Assembly: GCF_000718085.1 (NCBI RefSeq)
Contig: NZ_JOEC01000002.1
Location: 1,378,099-1,442,098 of the forward strand
Source of the DNA: Mycetocola saprophilus
GTDB taxonomy: Bacteria; Actinomycetota; Actinomycetes; Actinomycetales; Microbacteriaceae
Reading direction: 5' to 3'
DNA length: 64,000 nucleotides
The notes beneath the pieces are model-generated. The model was not told where the DNA came from, did no database searches, and saw nothing but the letters and a program-made list of their open reading frames with translations. The position numbers and the translations under genes were made by a program. Each line of letters begins with the position of its first letter. Position 1 is the first letter of the stretch. Of the stretch, positions 51,863-59,790 are shown in pieces.

Positions 51863-53230
51863 GTGGCACACAACACCGTACATCGCACCATCCCGCGCCG
51901 GCCGCGGCGCTCATGGGACCGACACACCTGGCTCTACGTCTCGGTGATTATCGCCGTGGTAGCCGGCGCGTTGCTGGGGCTGATCGTCCCCGACGTGGCC
52001 ATCGCGCTGGAGCCCCTCGGGAAGGCCTTTGTCTCCCTGATTAAGATGATGATCGCCCCGATCATCTTCTGCACCATCGTGATCGGCGTGGGGTCGATCG
52101 CCAAGGCCGCAACCGTCGGCAAGATCGGCGGCCTGGCGCTGATCTACTTCCTGGTCATGTCGACCTTCGCGCTGGCCATCGGCCTGGTGGTGGGGAACCT
52201 GATCCACCCGGGCGAGGGGCTGGACATGCGCGGCTCGCACTATGAAACCAAGGGCGAGGCCGCGGGAACCGTGGACTTTATCCTGCAGATCATCCCGCCG
52301 ACCTTCTTCTCGGCCTTCACCGGGGAGAGCGTTCTCCAGGTCCTCTTTATTGCCCTGCTCACCGGCTTCGCCCTGCAGGGGCTGGGCAAGCGCGGCGAGC
52401 CGATCATCGGCGCGATCAAGCAGCTGCAGACCCTGGTGTTCCGCATCCTCAGCATGATTCTCTGGCTGGCCCCGATCGGTGCCTTCGGCGCGATTGCCGC
52501 GGTCGTGGGTAAGACCGGGGCGGCGGCGATCTGGGGACTGGGCATTCTGATGATCGCGTTCTACATCACCTGCGTGCTGTTCATCGTCGGGGTGCTGGGT
52601 TCGCTGCTGTACTTCGTGACCGGGCTCAACATCTTCAAGATGCTTAAGTACTTTGGCCGGGAGTACCTGCTGATCGTGGGCACCTCCTCCTCCGAGTCGG
52701 CGCTGCCGCGACTGATCGCCAAGCTCGAACACGCCGGGGTCTCGAAGCCCGTGGTGGGCATCACGGTGCCCACGGGGTACTCCTTTAACCTGGACGGGAC
52801 CGCGATCTATCTGACCATGGCCTCGCTGTTTATCGCGACCGGGATGGGGCAGCCGATGAGCATCGGCGAGCAGATCGGTCTGCTGGTCTTCATGATCATC
52901 GCGTCCAAGGGAGCCGCCGGGGTGACCGGGGCGGGGCTTGCGACCCTGGCCGGCGGCCTGCAGGCGTACCGTCCGGACCTGGTGGACGGGGTCGGGGTGA
53001 TCGTGGGGATCGACCGGTTCATGTCCGAGGGACGCGCGCTGACCAACTTCACCGGGAACGCCGTCGCGACCTTCCTGATCGGCACCTGGACCGGACAGAT
53101 CGACCGCAACCGCGCCCGCAGCGTGCTGGCGGGGGAGCTGCCCTTCGACGAGTCGACGATGACCGCCGACGGACACGGAGACGCCGCCGAGCGGCCCGAA
53201 CAGGAGCCGGCACCGGCACCCGCGCGCTAG
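51863..53230 (+). CDS. dctA: dicarboxylate/cation symporter (DctA type)
   Basis: 455-aa glutamate-transporter-fold symporter for C4-dicarboxylates. Signature blocks: KMMIAPIIFCTIVIGVGSIA, the re-entrant hairpin GTSSSESALPRLIAKLE, PTGYSFNLDGTAIYLTMASLFIA and ASKGAAGVTGAGLATLA, plus GVIVGIDRFMSEGRALTNFTGN. I start it at GTG 51863 with AGGAGGA 7 nt upstream. The C-terminal 35 residues are charged. Divergent from the CitAB-like two-component system, which probably controls it in response to external substrate. Confidence 0.95.
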   Translation: MAHNTVHRTIPRRPRRSWDRHTWLYVSVIIAVVAGALLGLIVPDVAIALEPLGKAFVSLIKMMIAPIIFCTIVIGVGSIAKAATVGKIGGLALIYFLVMSTFALAIGLVVGNLIHPGEGLDMRGSHYETKGEAAGTVDFILQIIPPTFFSAFTGESVLQVLFIALLTGFALQGLGKRGEPIIGAIKQLQTLVFRILSMILWLAPIGAFGAIAAVVGKTGAAAIWGLGILMIAFYITCVLFIVGVLGSLLYFVTGLNIFKMLKYFGREYLLIVGTSSSESALPRLIAKLEHAGVSKPVVGITVPTGYSFNLDGTAIYLTMASLFIATGMGQPMSIGEQIGLLVFMIIASKGAAGVTGAGLATLAGGLQAYRPDLVDGVGVIVGIDRFMSEGRALTNFTGNAVATFLIGTWTGQIDRNRARSVLAGELPFDESTMTADGHGDAAERPEQEPAPAPAR

Positions 53231-53237
53231 GTCGTGT

Positions 53238-53274
53238 GGAATGCTCCGCGCCGAGAGTCGGCGCGGGGCATTCC
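53238..53274 (+). terminator. hairpin after dctA
   Basis: GGAATGC plus CGCGCCGA pairs with TCGGCGCG plus GCATTCC, a stem of about 15 bp starting 8 nt after the stop. No T tract follows. Confidence 0.55.
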
Positions 53275-53380
53275 GGCGGCAGACGTATCGCCCCCGTGGC
53301 TCTTCCGCGCGGGGGCGATACGCCGTTAACGAGCGCCGCGCCCCCGCCCGAAGGCGAAAGCGCGGCGAAAACCCGGGGAA

Positions 53381-53866
53381 TTACTTGCTGAGGTGAGCGA
53401 CCAGGAACCAGCGGTCCTTGTCCAGGCCGCGAGCGATCTCGATCGCGACGTCCTGGCTGGTGGCATCGATCTCGGCGAGCTCGTCGATTGCGGTGTTGAC
53501 CGAGACGAGGGCGGCGTCGATCTGGGCGATAACCTCGGCGATGGACTGGTCGGACTGCACGAATCCGGCGGTCAGTTCACCGGTGGTGGTCTTGGCGGCT
53601 ACGGTGGCCAGGCGGGCATCTACCGGGAGGCCGAGTGCAACGATTCGCTCGGCGGCGAGGTCGGACCAGTCCTGGGCGTGCTCCACGACGGTGTCGAAGA
53701 GTTCGTGGACACCCACGAAGTTGGCTCCGCGGACGTGCCAGTGGGCCTGCTTGCCGTTGATGACAAGAGCCTGGAGGTCGAGAACGACCGGGCTGAGGAA
53801 CTGGGCAACTCCGGCGGCAACCTCTGCGCTGACGGAACTGGTGGCGACGGTCTGGATGTTGGTCAT
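53381..53866 (-). CDS. dps: Dps family ferritin-like protein
   Basis: 161-aa mini-ferritin that oxidises and stores iron and protects DNA. The inter-subunit ferroxidase residues are in KQAHWHVRGANFVGVHELFD and VVEHAQDWSDLAAERIVALG. The C-terminus DKDRWFLVAHLSK is the usual Dps ending, and there is no long basic DNA-binding tail. ATG start with GAAGGAA upstream. Monocistronic; the 224-bp upstream gap is AT-richer than average and should hold a stress-controlled promoter. Codon bias suggests high expression. Confidence 0.93.
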   Translation of the reverse strand: MTNIQTVATSSVSAEVAAGVAQFLSPVVLDLQALVINGKQAHWHVRGANFVGVHELFDTVVEHAQDWSDLAAERIVALGLPVDARLATVAAKTTTGELTAGFVQSDQSIAEVIAQIDAALVSVNTAIDELAEIDATSQDVAIEIARGLDKDRWFLVAHLSK

Positions 53867-54056
53867 TTTTTCCTTCTTTCCTCGGTGTTAGATACAACGG
53901 TACGCGGATAAAAACATTCCGCAAGCAAGATTAGGCTCGTCTTACGCCGTGTTTCAGCGGTTTTTGGGCCCCCAATGCGGGGTCGTTTGGCCGCGAGATG
54001 ACGCGTGTTTTCGATTGGAATTCATGATTCCTTCAGCCCGCGCCCAGCATCAAAAA

Positions 54057-54084
54057 TTCATCAAAAAAGGTTCGAGGCTAGGCT
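54057..54084 (+). promoter_or_regulatory. promoter of leaderless gamma-carbonic anhydrase gene
   Basis: TTCATC (54057-54062) and TAGGCT (54079-54084) with a 16-bp spacer; the -10 ends 7 nt before the ATG at 54091. Confidence 0.5.
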
Positions 54085-54090
54085 GAAACC

Positions 54091-54621
54091 ATGTCCGAGA
54101 CCCCGGAGTTTTCGATCCTCGCCCTGCCCGATCTGCCCGCCCCGCGCATCGCCGCGGATGCGTATATCGCCCCCGGCGCACGCATCGTCGGGGACGTCAC
54201 GCTCGCACCCGAATCCAGCGTGTGGTTTAACGCGGTGCTGCGCGGGGACAGTGCCTCGATCGAGCTGGGCGCGGGAAGCAACCTGCAGGACGGTGTCGCG
54301 GTCCATGCGGATCCCGGGTCCCCGGTGCTCATCGGTCGCGATGTCTCGGTGGGGCATAACGCGGTCATCCACGGGTCCACGATCGGAGACGGTGTGCTGG
54401 TGGGCATGGGCGCGGTGGTGCTGAACGGCGCGGTGGTCGGCGAGAACTCGCTGATCGCCGGTGGTGCGGTGGTACTGGAGGGTGCGCAGATTCCCGCGGG
54501 ATCCCTGGTAGCCGGTGTCCCGGGCAAGGTGCGGCGTGCGCTGACCCCCGAGGAGATCGCCGGAATCCGGGATAACGCCGCCCGCTATCGGGCGAATGCG
54601 GCGCGCTACGCGGCGCTGTAG
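54091..54621 (+). CDS. gamma-carbonic anhydrase family protein
   Basis: 176-aa left-handed beta-helix trimer-forming protein. Hexapeptide repeats run through most of the chain, and the three zinc-ligand histidines fall in VAVHADPG and SVGHNAVIHG. Family members (YrdA/CaiE/PaaY-like) are zinc enzymes or esterase-like proteins; carbonic anhydrase activity is not certain. ATG start with a -10 hexamer 7 nt upstream, so leaderless. The frame remains open far beyond its TAG, beginning with an E/L-rich repeat. Confidence 0.9.
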   Translation: MSETPEFSILALPDLPAPRIAADAYIAPGARIVGDVTLAPESSVWFNAVLRGDSASIELGAGSNLQDGVAVHADPGSPVLIGRDVSVGHNAVIHGSTIGDGVLVGMGAVVLNGAVVGENSLIAGGAVVLEGAQIPAGSLVAGVPGKVRRALTPEEIAGIRDNAARYRANAARYAAL

Positions 54622-54694
54622 GGGCAGCTCGAAGGCCAGCTCGAGGAGGAGCTCGAGGAGGAGCTCGAGGAAGAGCTGGAGGGGGAGTTCGCGC
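54622..54694 (+). repeat. 15-bp tandem repeat directly after the stop codon
   Basis: About four copies of a GAGCTCGAGGAGGAG-type unit follow the TAG at 54619-54621. In the frame of the upstream gene they read as QLEGQLEEELEEELEEELEG, a regular charged helix, and the frame stays open for well over 100 codons, running antisense through the small membrane-protein gene. This is the second stop-adjacent in-frame repeat in the window. Confidence 0.75.
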
Positions 54695-54699
54695 GGAAC

Positions 54700-54870
54700 C
54701 TAGCGCTTGGATCGGCGCTGGGCGCGTCCGCTCGCGGCGAGGAAGATGATACAGACGATCATCATGAGCACACCCGGCCCGAATCGGCCAAGGCCCAGCA
54801 GGATGCCCCCGATCAGGAACACCACGGCACCCACCAGGGTGTAGACGGCGGCGATGGAGCGGAGTTTCAT
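54700..54870 (-). CDS. small two-helix membrane protein
   Basis: 56 aa: basic N-terminus MKLRSIAA, helix VYTLVGAVVFLIGGILLGLG, a short loop RFGPG and helix VLMMIVCIIFLAASG with an Arg/Lys tail. A typical small actinobacterial membrane protein of unknown role. ATG 54870 fits the hydrophobic start; longer in-frame starts would add unrelated sequence. Its end abuts the 15-bp repeat of the convergent gene. Confidence 0.68.
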   Translation of the reverse strand: MKLRSIAAVYTLVGAVVFLIGGILLGLGRFGPGVLMMIVCIIFLAASGRAQRRSKR

Positions 54871-55015
54871 GGCGGAGTGGCCGGCTTTCGGAGGGAAGTA
54901 GGCGAGTGCGGGGCGCCATTGCCCCGTACCCTGTGCGCCAGTCTGGCACATGGGGGAGTGGGGGCCTGGCCGATTCGAGTGGGCTGTGACCTGATCGTTA
55001 GGTTCGCGCAGGTGT

Positions 55016-55588
55016 CTAGTAATCCTCCTCGTCCACGGGAGGCTTGGGCCCGCGGGCCGAGAGACCGCTGAGGACCAGGGCAAAGATGGCCAGGGTCACG
55101 CTCACGGTGGCCAGCGGGTTGGCCACGCCGATCCCGATCTCCTGGGCGACCTCGCCTCCACTGAGGGACACCATGGACACCAGGCCGTGTTCGGTGATGT
55201 CCGGCACCAGGAATCCGAACCCGATGCCACTCACCCAGGAGATGATCAGCGTGGCGACGGCCGAGGGGCGCAGGTTGTAGCCGCGCTTGGCCGTGAGGAT
55301 GATGTTGCGGCCCACGAAAATGTTGAGAATCGCATAGACCGGCCCCAGGCTGTAGGCGAACCAGCGCACCAGGTCTCCATCGATGCCGACCAGGGTGCGC
55401 CCGGCGACGATCCACAGCGCCACGGCGATGCCGATCACCGCGGCCACATATCCAAAGATGCCGGCGTGCGGGGTGCGGACGGGATCGGGGCGCACGCCCT
55501 GCTGCGGCGCTTCCCAGGCGTCGGCGGGGGTCTGCTCCGCCGCCTCGGGGCTGACCGGAGACGAGGACGGGTTTTCGGACACGGGCAC
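55016..55588 (-). CDS. hypothetical four-helix membrane protein
   Basis: 190 aa. The first about 40 residues are Pro/Ser/Glu-rich and cytoplasmic; four hydrophobic helices follow (GIFGYVAAVIGIAVALWIVAG, FAYSLGPVYAILNIFVG, VATLIISWVSGIGFGFLVP, VSVTLAIFALVLSGL). The C-terminus is acidic. GTG start at 55588 with GAAGG upstream. I do not recognise a family. The 145 bp separating it from the small membrane protein has no further gene. Confidence 0.65.
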   Translation of the reverse strand: MPVSENPSSSPVSPEAAEQTPADAWEAPQQGVRPDPVRTPHAGIFGYVAAVIGIAVALWIVAGRTLVGIDGDLVRWFAYSLGPVYAILNIFVGRNIILTAKRGYNLRPSAVATLIISWVSGIGFGFLVPDITEHGLVSMVSLSGGEVAQEIGIGVANPLATVSVTLAIFALVLSGLSARGPKPPVDEEDY

Positions 55589-55697
55589 ACTACCTTCGAA
55601 CGGGCGTTGGGGACTCCCTTATTATCGCCCGATTTTTCTCCCCACGCGCCCGCGCGACGGCCCCGGCTTGAGGCCGGGTGCCAACGCGGTCAGGACG

Positions 55698-56372
55698 CTA
55701 GCGGATGGTCAGGGTCGCATCGGGGGAGAGGGGGTAGACGCCGGGGACGCCGCCGCGTGCCTCAATATGGAGGGGAACAGGCAGAGCCCGCTGGGACTCG
55801 GTGGGGAACCAGACTCGCCCGGTCTGCACCATAATCAGCAGCCCGGAGGCATCGCCCACCGGCGCGAACGCGTCCGATCCGCTCCCAAAGCGCGGAAGTC
55901 CCGCCTCGGTGGTGAGGACATCGACGCTCAGGGGAACGCTTTCGACGGCCACCCCGACCTCACTTATGCCGATCACCTCGGACGGGTGGAATGCCCCGCT
56001 GCCGGGCTCAAGATTCAGATCGCGGCGACCGATGAATTCCAGGATCGAGTTTTCGGGACCGAGGAAGTAGACGGAGCGAGAGTTCCACCCGGCGGGGCCA
56101 TCGAAGGTGTCCTCCCCGTCCAACACGATGCGTCCGATATGGCTATCGAGCCAGTCGGCGGCGAGATCGAGTCGGTCGGCGGGGACGTCGAGGGCAAGAT
56201 GGAGACCGCGCGCGTCGGCATCCGGGTCGGTGGTGAGAAGGAGTTCGGATGCGCCGATAGAGACCACCGTGTGCAGGGGCGAATGTCGCACCGGCATCCC
56301 CAATACATCGTGGTAGAACGCCGTGGCGGCATCGCGGTCTTGGACGGTGGTGGCAATTCGGGTGAGTTCCAT
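55698..56372 (-). CDS. VOC family (glyoxalase/bleomycin-resistance fold) protein
   Basis: 224 aa with two beta-alpha-beta3 modules. The first module is clear: LTRIATTVQDRDAATAFYHDVLGMPVR and WNSRSVYFLGPENSILEFIGRRDL, with potential metal ligands His and Glu. The second half (SEVIGISEVGVAVESVPLSVD onward) is a degenerate repeat. I prefer ATG 56372 (MELTRIATT) over 56393. Possible dioxygenase, isomerase or drug-binding role; not predictable. Divergent from the GNAT at 56464. Confidence 0.82.
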   Translation of the reverse strand: MELTRIATTVQDRDAATAFYHDVLGMPVRHSPLHTVVSIGASELLLTTDPDADARGLHLALDVPADRLDLAADWLDSHIGRIVLDGEDTFDGPAGWNSRSVYFLGPENSILEFIGRRDLNLEPGSGAFHPSEVIGISEVGVAVESVPLSVDVLTTEAGLPRFGSGSDAFAPVGDASGLLIMVQTGRVWFPTESQRALPVPLHIEARGGVPGVYPLSPDATLTIR

Positions 56373-56463
56373 GACCCCAGCCAAACAGCTCAACCTTGGT
56401 TGAGGTCAAGTGTGCAGTTTTTCCGCTGGAATCCCGGAGAAGCGCGCTGCTACGCTGATCGCG

Positions 56464-57264
56464 ATGACTACAATCGCAGCGCACTTAGACGCATATGACT
56501 CCCAGCTCCGCACCGACTCCGAGGTCCGAACCGCCGAATCCGTAGAACGCCACGGACCGCTCTTTCTCGCAACCTTCTCCGGCGGTCACGGGTTTATCAC
56601 CTATGCACATCTCGACGGGCTCGTGGGCGTGGAGGTATCGACCCTGGTCGGTGAAGCCCTGGAGATCTTTAGCCGTCGCCCCGAAATCGTGGACGTGGAG
56701 TGGAAGACCCGCGCGCATGACGGTGTCGAGGGGCTGCACGAGGCGCTGATCGAACACGGTTTTGCTGCCGAGGAGTCCGAGTCGGTCATGATCGGTGCGC
56801 TGGAATCGCTCACCACCAACGATCCCGCCGATCTACTCGCGGCCGACGGTATCACCGTGCGGCGGATCACCACCGAGGCCGACCTGCGAGCCATGAGCGC
56901 GATGGCTGCCGTCGCCTTTGAGGAGGATGAGGATGAGGACCGCCTGGGCGAAATGCTCGGGGAGCTGACGGCCGGCAGCGATGTCGAGTTCTGGGTCGCC
57001 GAGGCCGACGGAAAGTTCGTCAGCGCCGGACGGCTGGAACCCGTTCCCGGGACCGATTTTGTGGGTATCTGGGGTGGATCCACGCTGCACGAATACCGTG
57101 GCCGCGGCATCTATCGTGCGTTGACCGCGGCCCGGGCGCGCGCGGCCCTCGCCTCCGGTAAGAAATTTGTGCACTCGGACTCGACCGAGTTCTCTCGCCC
57201 GATCCTGGAGCGCTCGGGTCTGGTCAAGGTGACCGAAACCACTCCCTATATCTGGGAGCGCTAA
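56464..57264 (+). CDS. GNAT family N-acetyltransferase (two-domain)
   Basis: 266 aa. The N-terminal about 125 residues form a degenerate or accessory domain (GFITYAHLDGLVGVEVSTLV, IVDVEWKTRAHDGVEGL); the C-terminal half is a GNAT with DFVGIWGGSTLHEYRGRGIYRALTAAR, the acetyl-CoA loop, and SDSTEFSRPILERSGLVKV. A run EEDEDEDRLGE precedes the catalytic part. ATG 56464 lies 8 nt after a TACGCT hexamer, so probably leaderless. Last chromosomal gene before the prophage-like element. Confidence 0.83.
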   Translation: MTTIAAHLDAYDSQLRTDSEVRTAESVERHGPLFLATFSGGHGFITYAHLDGLVGVEVSTLVGEALEIFSRRPEIVDVEWKTRAHDGVEGLHEALIEHGFAAEESESVMIGALESLTTNDPADLLAADGITVRRITTEADLRAMSAMAAVAFEEDEDEDRLGEMLGELTAGSDVEFWVAEADGKFVSAGRLEPVPGTDFVGIWGGSTLHEYRGRGIYRALTAARARAALASGKKFVHSDSTEFSRPILERSGLVKVTETTPYIWER

Positions 57265-57402
57265 CCATCGAGACGGGCCGGGTGTTGACGTATCCTCACG
57301 AATCCACCCGGCTCATCTCGGCCCCGCCGGCGATATTCAGCCGAGAGCGAGCGCCGGGGCCGCGTCGCCACGGTGCCTGACTATTCACCATCGTCAACGG
57401 CA

Positions 57403-57438
57403 AAAGGCCCGGTTCTCAGTACAAGAACCGGGCCTTTA
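57403..57438. terminator. terminator next to the tRNA-Gly fragment
   Basis: AAAGGCCCGGTTCT (57403-57416) pairs with AGAACCGGGCCTTT around a CAGTACA loop, flanked by A and T runs. It lies directly downstream of the tRNA 3' end in the minus direction and is probably the native tRNA-Gly terminator. The rest of 57265-57602 contains GC-rich dyads (for example GCCGGGTG 57277-57284 / CACCCGGC 57305-57312) but no gene. Confidence 0.8.
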
Positions 57439-57440
57439 TG

Positions 57441-57485
57441 TGGAGGGGATGACGGGAATCGAACCCGCATCATTAGTTTGGAAGT
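57441..57485 (-). other. tRNA-Gly(TCC) 3' half: attachment site (attL) of the element
   Basis: On the minus strand: anticodon loop CTTCCAA, then the variable region, T arm GCGGGTTCGATTCCCGT, acceptor strand CATCCCC, discriminator T and an encoded CCA. The 5' side of the anticodon stem and the whole D arm are missing; pairing breaks right upstream of the anticodon loop. This is the displaced 3' half left when an element recombines into a tRNA gene; the intact gene should be rebuilt at the far end, outside the window. Confidence 0.8.
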
Positions 57486-57602
57486 TTGATACTGCGTTGT
57501 TTGATCGTGTTTTATGGTGTCGATAATTACGACTCGATCGGGCTTTTGTTTCAGTTTCATGTTCAGTGTTGTTCATTGTTGCTTAGCGGATAGGGTGACG
57601 AA

Positions 57603-58829
57603 TTAGATGCCACTCTGCGAGTAGAGAGCGCCCAAGGCATTGGCAGTATCTCGTTTATCAGACTCGTACGGGTGGACATACGTGTCCAACGTGAATGACG
57701 TTCGCTTGTGTCCGAGGATGTTCGAGATGACCGCGATTTTCATTCCCATCGCAACCATGATTGATCCAGCGGTATGTCGCGAGATGTACCTTCGTTCGAT
57801 CGGCAGGCCCACGGACACAAGCAGCTTGCGCCAGGCCCTAGTGTCCACTCCCGTATCGATCGGACGCCCGTTCATCTGAGTGAACACAAGAGATGTAGGC
57901 TCGCCGTCGTGCTCCCACTCGACGTACGAGCCTCCGAGTGCGATTCGGTTATCCATCTGATCCGCTCGAGTTCGCCTCAGCATCGCAACGACATCACCTG
58001 GTATCGGAATCGTTCGGCGGCCAGCATCGGTTTTTGCCATAGGCAAAATGACCATGCCCTGCCCACTCACTCGCTGAAGCTGTTGTCGAACGCGAATCTC
58101 GCCTCGGTCCAGATCAACGTGCTTCCACTCAATCCCCAGAACCTCAGACGGGCGCAGCCCGAACACCAGACCTATGAACCATCTAGCCTCGTGGCGCGTA
58201 TCCCTGACGGCGTTCAGGATAGATTGAGTCTGTTCGAGGGTAAGGGTTCGCATCTCCTCTCGCGCTACCGCAGGGGTGTCGACGGAAAGTGCGACGTTGC
58301 GAGTAATGCGCCCGCGTTTTAATGCCTTGTTCAACGATGCTCTAATGCACGCATGCACGTTACGGATCCCTGTTTCTGACATTGGCTTCTTTGTGCGCGG
58401 CGACCCGGACGGTGCTGTGCGGGATCTCGTTGGGCGTGCACGTTTGCCATCTGCCAGCTCCGAGTAAAGGACTTCCAGGTCTTCTGGCTCGAGCTCGCGT
58501 AGCTTCAGGTGCCCGATGGTCGGTGCAACATGCCGGTCGATGATGGACCGGTACCCTGCTTTCACGTTTGGGCGCATCTTTCCGGTTTCAACCCAGTGGT
58601 TCATCCACTGCGAGACTGTGGCGTCCCCGCCTTTCGGCAAGGTGCCGTCATCGCGTTGGTTGAGGATCGCGCGCAGCTTCGGCCCGACCTCTGCTTTAGT
58701 TACGTTCGGAAAGTAGAAATACTGCTTCTTGCCACGCACGGTGACCACTGCGCGATATCCATTCCGGAACGGGTAGATGCTACCTTCACCTTTCGGGCGT
58801 CGGACTTGTTTCGGGGTTTCGTCAGGCAT
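57603..58829 (-). CDS. int: tyrosine recombinase / phage integrase
   Basis: 408 aa: AP2-like arm-binding N-terminus (KGEGSIYPFRNGYRAVVTVRGKKQYF), SAM-like core-binding domain at about 70-165, and a catalytic domain with Arg in FGLRPSEVLGIEWKHVD, box II RYISRHTAGS, LGHKRTSFTLDTYVHP (His and nucleophile Tyr). The usual HxxR of box II reads YxxR. It is transcribed toward the tRNA-Gly fragment, standard for an integrase beside attL. ATG start overlaps the upstream immA-like gene by 8 nt. It integrates and excises the element at tRNA-Gly. Confidence 0.93.
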   Translation of the reverse strand: MPDETPKQVRRPKGEGSIYPFRNGYRAVVTVRGKKQYFYFPNVTKAEVGPKLRAILNQRDDGTLPKGGDATVSQWMNHWVETGKMRPNVKAGYRSIIDRHVAPTIGHLKLRELEPEDLEVLYSELADGKRARPTRSRTAPSGSPRTKKPMSETGIRNVHACIRASLNKALKRGRITRNVALSVDTPAVAREEMRTLTLEQTQSILNAVRDTRHEARWFIGLVFGLRPSEVLGIEWKHVDLDRGEIRVRQQLQRVSGQGMVILPMAKTDAGRRTIPIPGDVVAMLRRTRADQMDNRIALGGSYVEWEHDGEPTSLVFTQMNGRPIDTGVDTRAWRKLLVSVGLPIERRYISRHTAGSIMVAMGMKIAVISNILGHKRTSFTLDTYVHPYESDKRDTANALGALYSQSGI

Positions 58830-59178
58830 GTTCTTCCTTCAGGTAGGTCCTTATTACCTTTTCGGTTACCCCAAGCTCAATGGCGAGCTCAGGTATTTCG
58901 TGGGTCCATTTAGTTAGCTCTGATAGGGCGCGCGGGTCTACGAGATTCCGGGCAGCCATGGCATCTGCTGCAAGTTCTTGCTTACGGCTGGTATCAGAGT
59001 GCCCAAGGACGACATGGGCAACTTCGTGGGCTAGCACCGATCGTTCGTGGCGGGCCGTCATTCCGGGGCGCAGGAAGATAGTTTGCAAGCGGGGCACCCA
59101 CAGGCCCGTCGGCGATCCGATTTCGCGGTGGTGGACCCGCACGCCGAGGCGATATGCGTGAGTGTGCGGGTCATACAT
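58822..59178 (-). CDS. ImmA/IrrE family metallopeptidase
   Basis: 118 aa with the zinc motif LAHEVAHVVLGH (HExxH) and a downstream KQELAADAMAARNL helix supplying the third ligand. It is the small stand-alone form that, in ICEBs1 and related elements, cleaves the XRE repressor to trigger induction. It sits between the repressor gene (2-nt gap) and the integrase (8-nt overlap), so all three are co-transcribed. ATG start. It probably acts on the XRE protein encoded directly upstream. Confidence 0.9.
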   Translation of the reverse strand: MYDPHTHAYRLGVRVHHREIGSPTGLWVPRLQTIFLRPGMTARHERSVLAHEVAHVVLGHSDTSRKQELAADAMAARNLVDPRALSELTKWTHEIPELAIELGVTEKVIRTYLKEEHA

Positions 59179-59180
59179 GG

Positions 59181-59660
59181 CTATCCGTTCGGGTATTCTT
59201 CCTGCCCTCCATCGTCGTTGCTGGCGGCTTTGATCTCGAGTGAGAGGTCCACTTGGTCAAGATATGAAGCGTTATCGTCTCGCATGGGTACGACATTCGA
59301 CATTGCTGCTTTGCGAACCGCGCGGCTCAGGATGACTATTACTTCGCTTACTGCGTCAGATCTGCGCGCCTCTGGGATTGCTTCCAGGAGGGCCCCAATG
59401 GCTGCGAGGGACTGGTTGGTTGAATCGGAGAATTGGGTTCCGACTATGTCCATGCCAAGCGCTTCGTAAATTCGAACTAGGACCGCTGCTTGGGGAACGG
59501 TGCGTCCGTTCTCGATTGCCGACAGGGTCCCGCGAGCAATACCCGCCATGGAGGCCAGCTCTTCTTGCTCGATTGATGCGTTGTGTCTAAGGGACTGTAT
59601 CCGCGACGCGAGGGCCTGGCGGTCTTCGCGAGAGAATTTTTCAGAAAGTTTTTTAGACAT
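59181..59660 (-). CDS. XRE family repressor of the element
   Basis: 159 aa. N-terminal HTH at about residues 18-75 (LRHNASIEQEELASMAGIARGTLSAIENGR), followed by a helical region that may dimerise or be the ImmA cleavage target. ATG 59660. On the minus strand TTGCGC (59694-59689) and TAAGAT (59672-59667) with a 16-bp spacer end 7 nt before the ATG, so the mRNA is leaderless. It probably represses the rightward early promoter and is inactivated by the adjacent ImmA-like protease. Confidence 0.88.
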   Translation of the reverse strand: MSKKLSEKFSREDRQALASRIQSLRHNASIEQEELASMAGIARGTLSAIENGRTVPQAAVLVRIYEALGMDIVGTQFSDSTNQSLAAIGALLEAIPEARRSDAVSEVIVILSRAVRKAAMSNVVPMRDDNASYLDQVDLSLEIKAASNDDGGQEEYPNG

Positions 59661-59790
59661 GGGTTTATCTTAACATCTGCACGTTCACGCGCAAGTCATA
59701 AGGACAAATTAGACATATGTAATTAAAAACCGGATGAAACATGACATGCCAGGCTTGCTTTCGTGTCTTGTTTTTGGGTAACTTCAAGAC
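59661..59790. promoter_or_regulatory. divergent lysogeny control region
   Basis: AT-rich 130-bp gap with two opposed promoters. Leftward: TTGCGC / TAAGAT as above. Rightward: TTGCTT (59755-59760), 18-bp spacer, TAACTT (59779-59784), ending 7 nt before the ATG at 59791. An inverted repeat TGTCTTG (59764-59770) / CAAGACA (59785-59791) brackets the rightward -10. ACATGACA also occurs at 59739-59746 and 59789-59796. These are good candidate repressor sites. Confidence 0.65.

Noticed and set aside
57265..57402. A small gene or ncRNA between the last GNAT and the tRNA terminator
   Set aside because: Only GC-rich dyads are visible; no ORF, promoter and terminator combination supports a gene.
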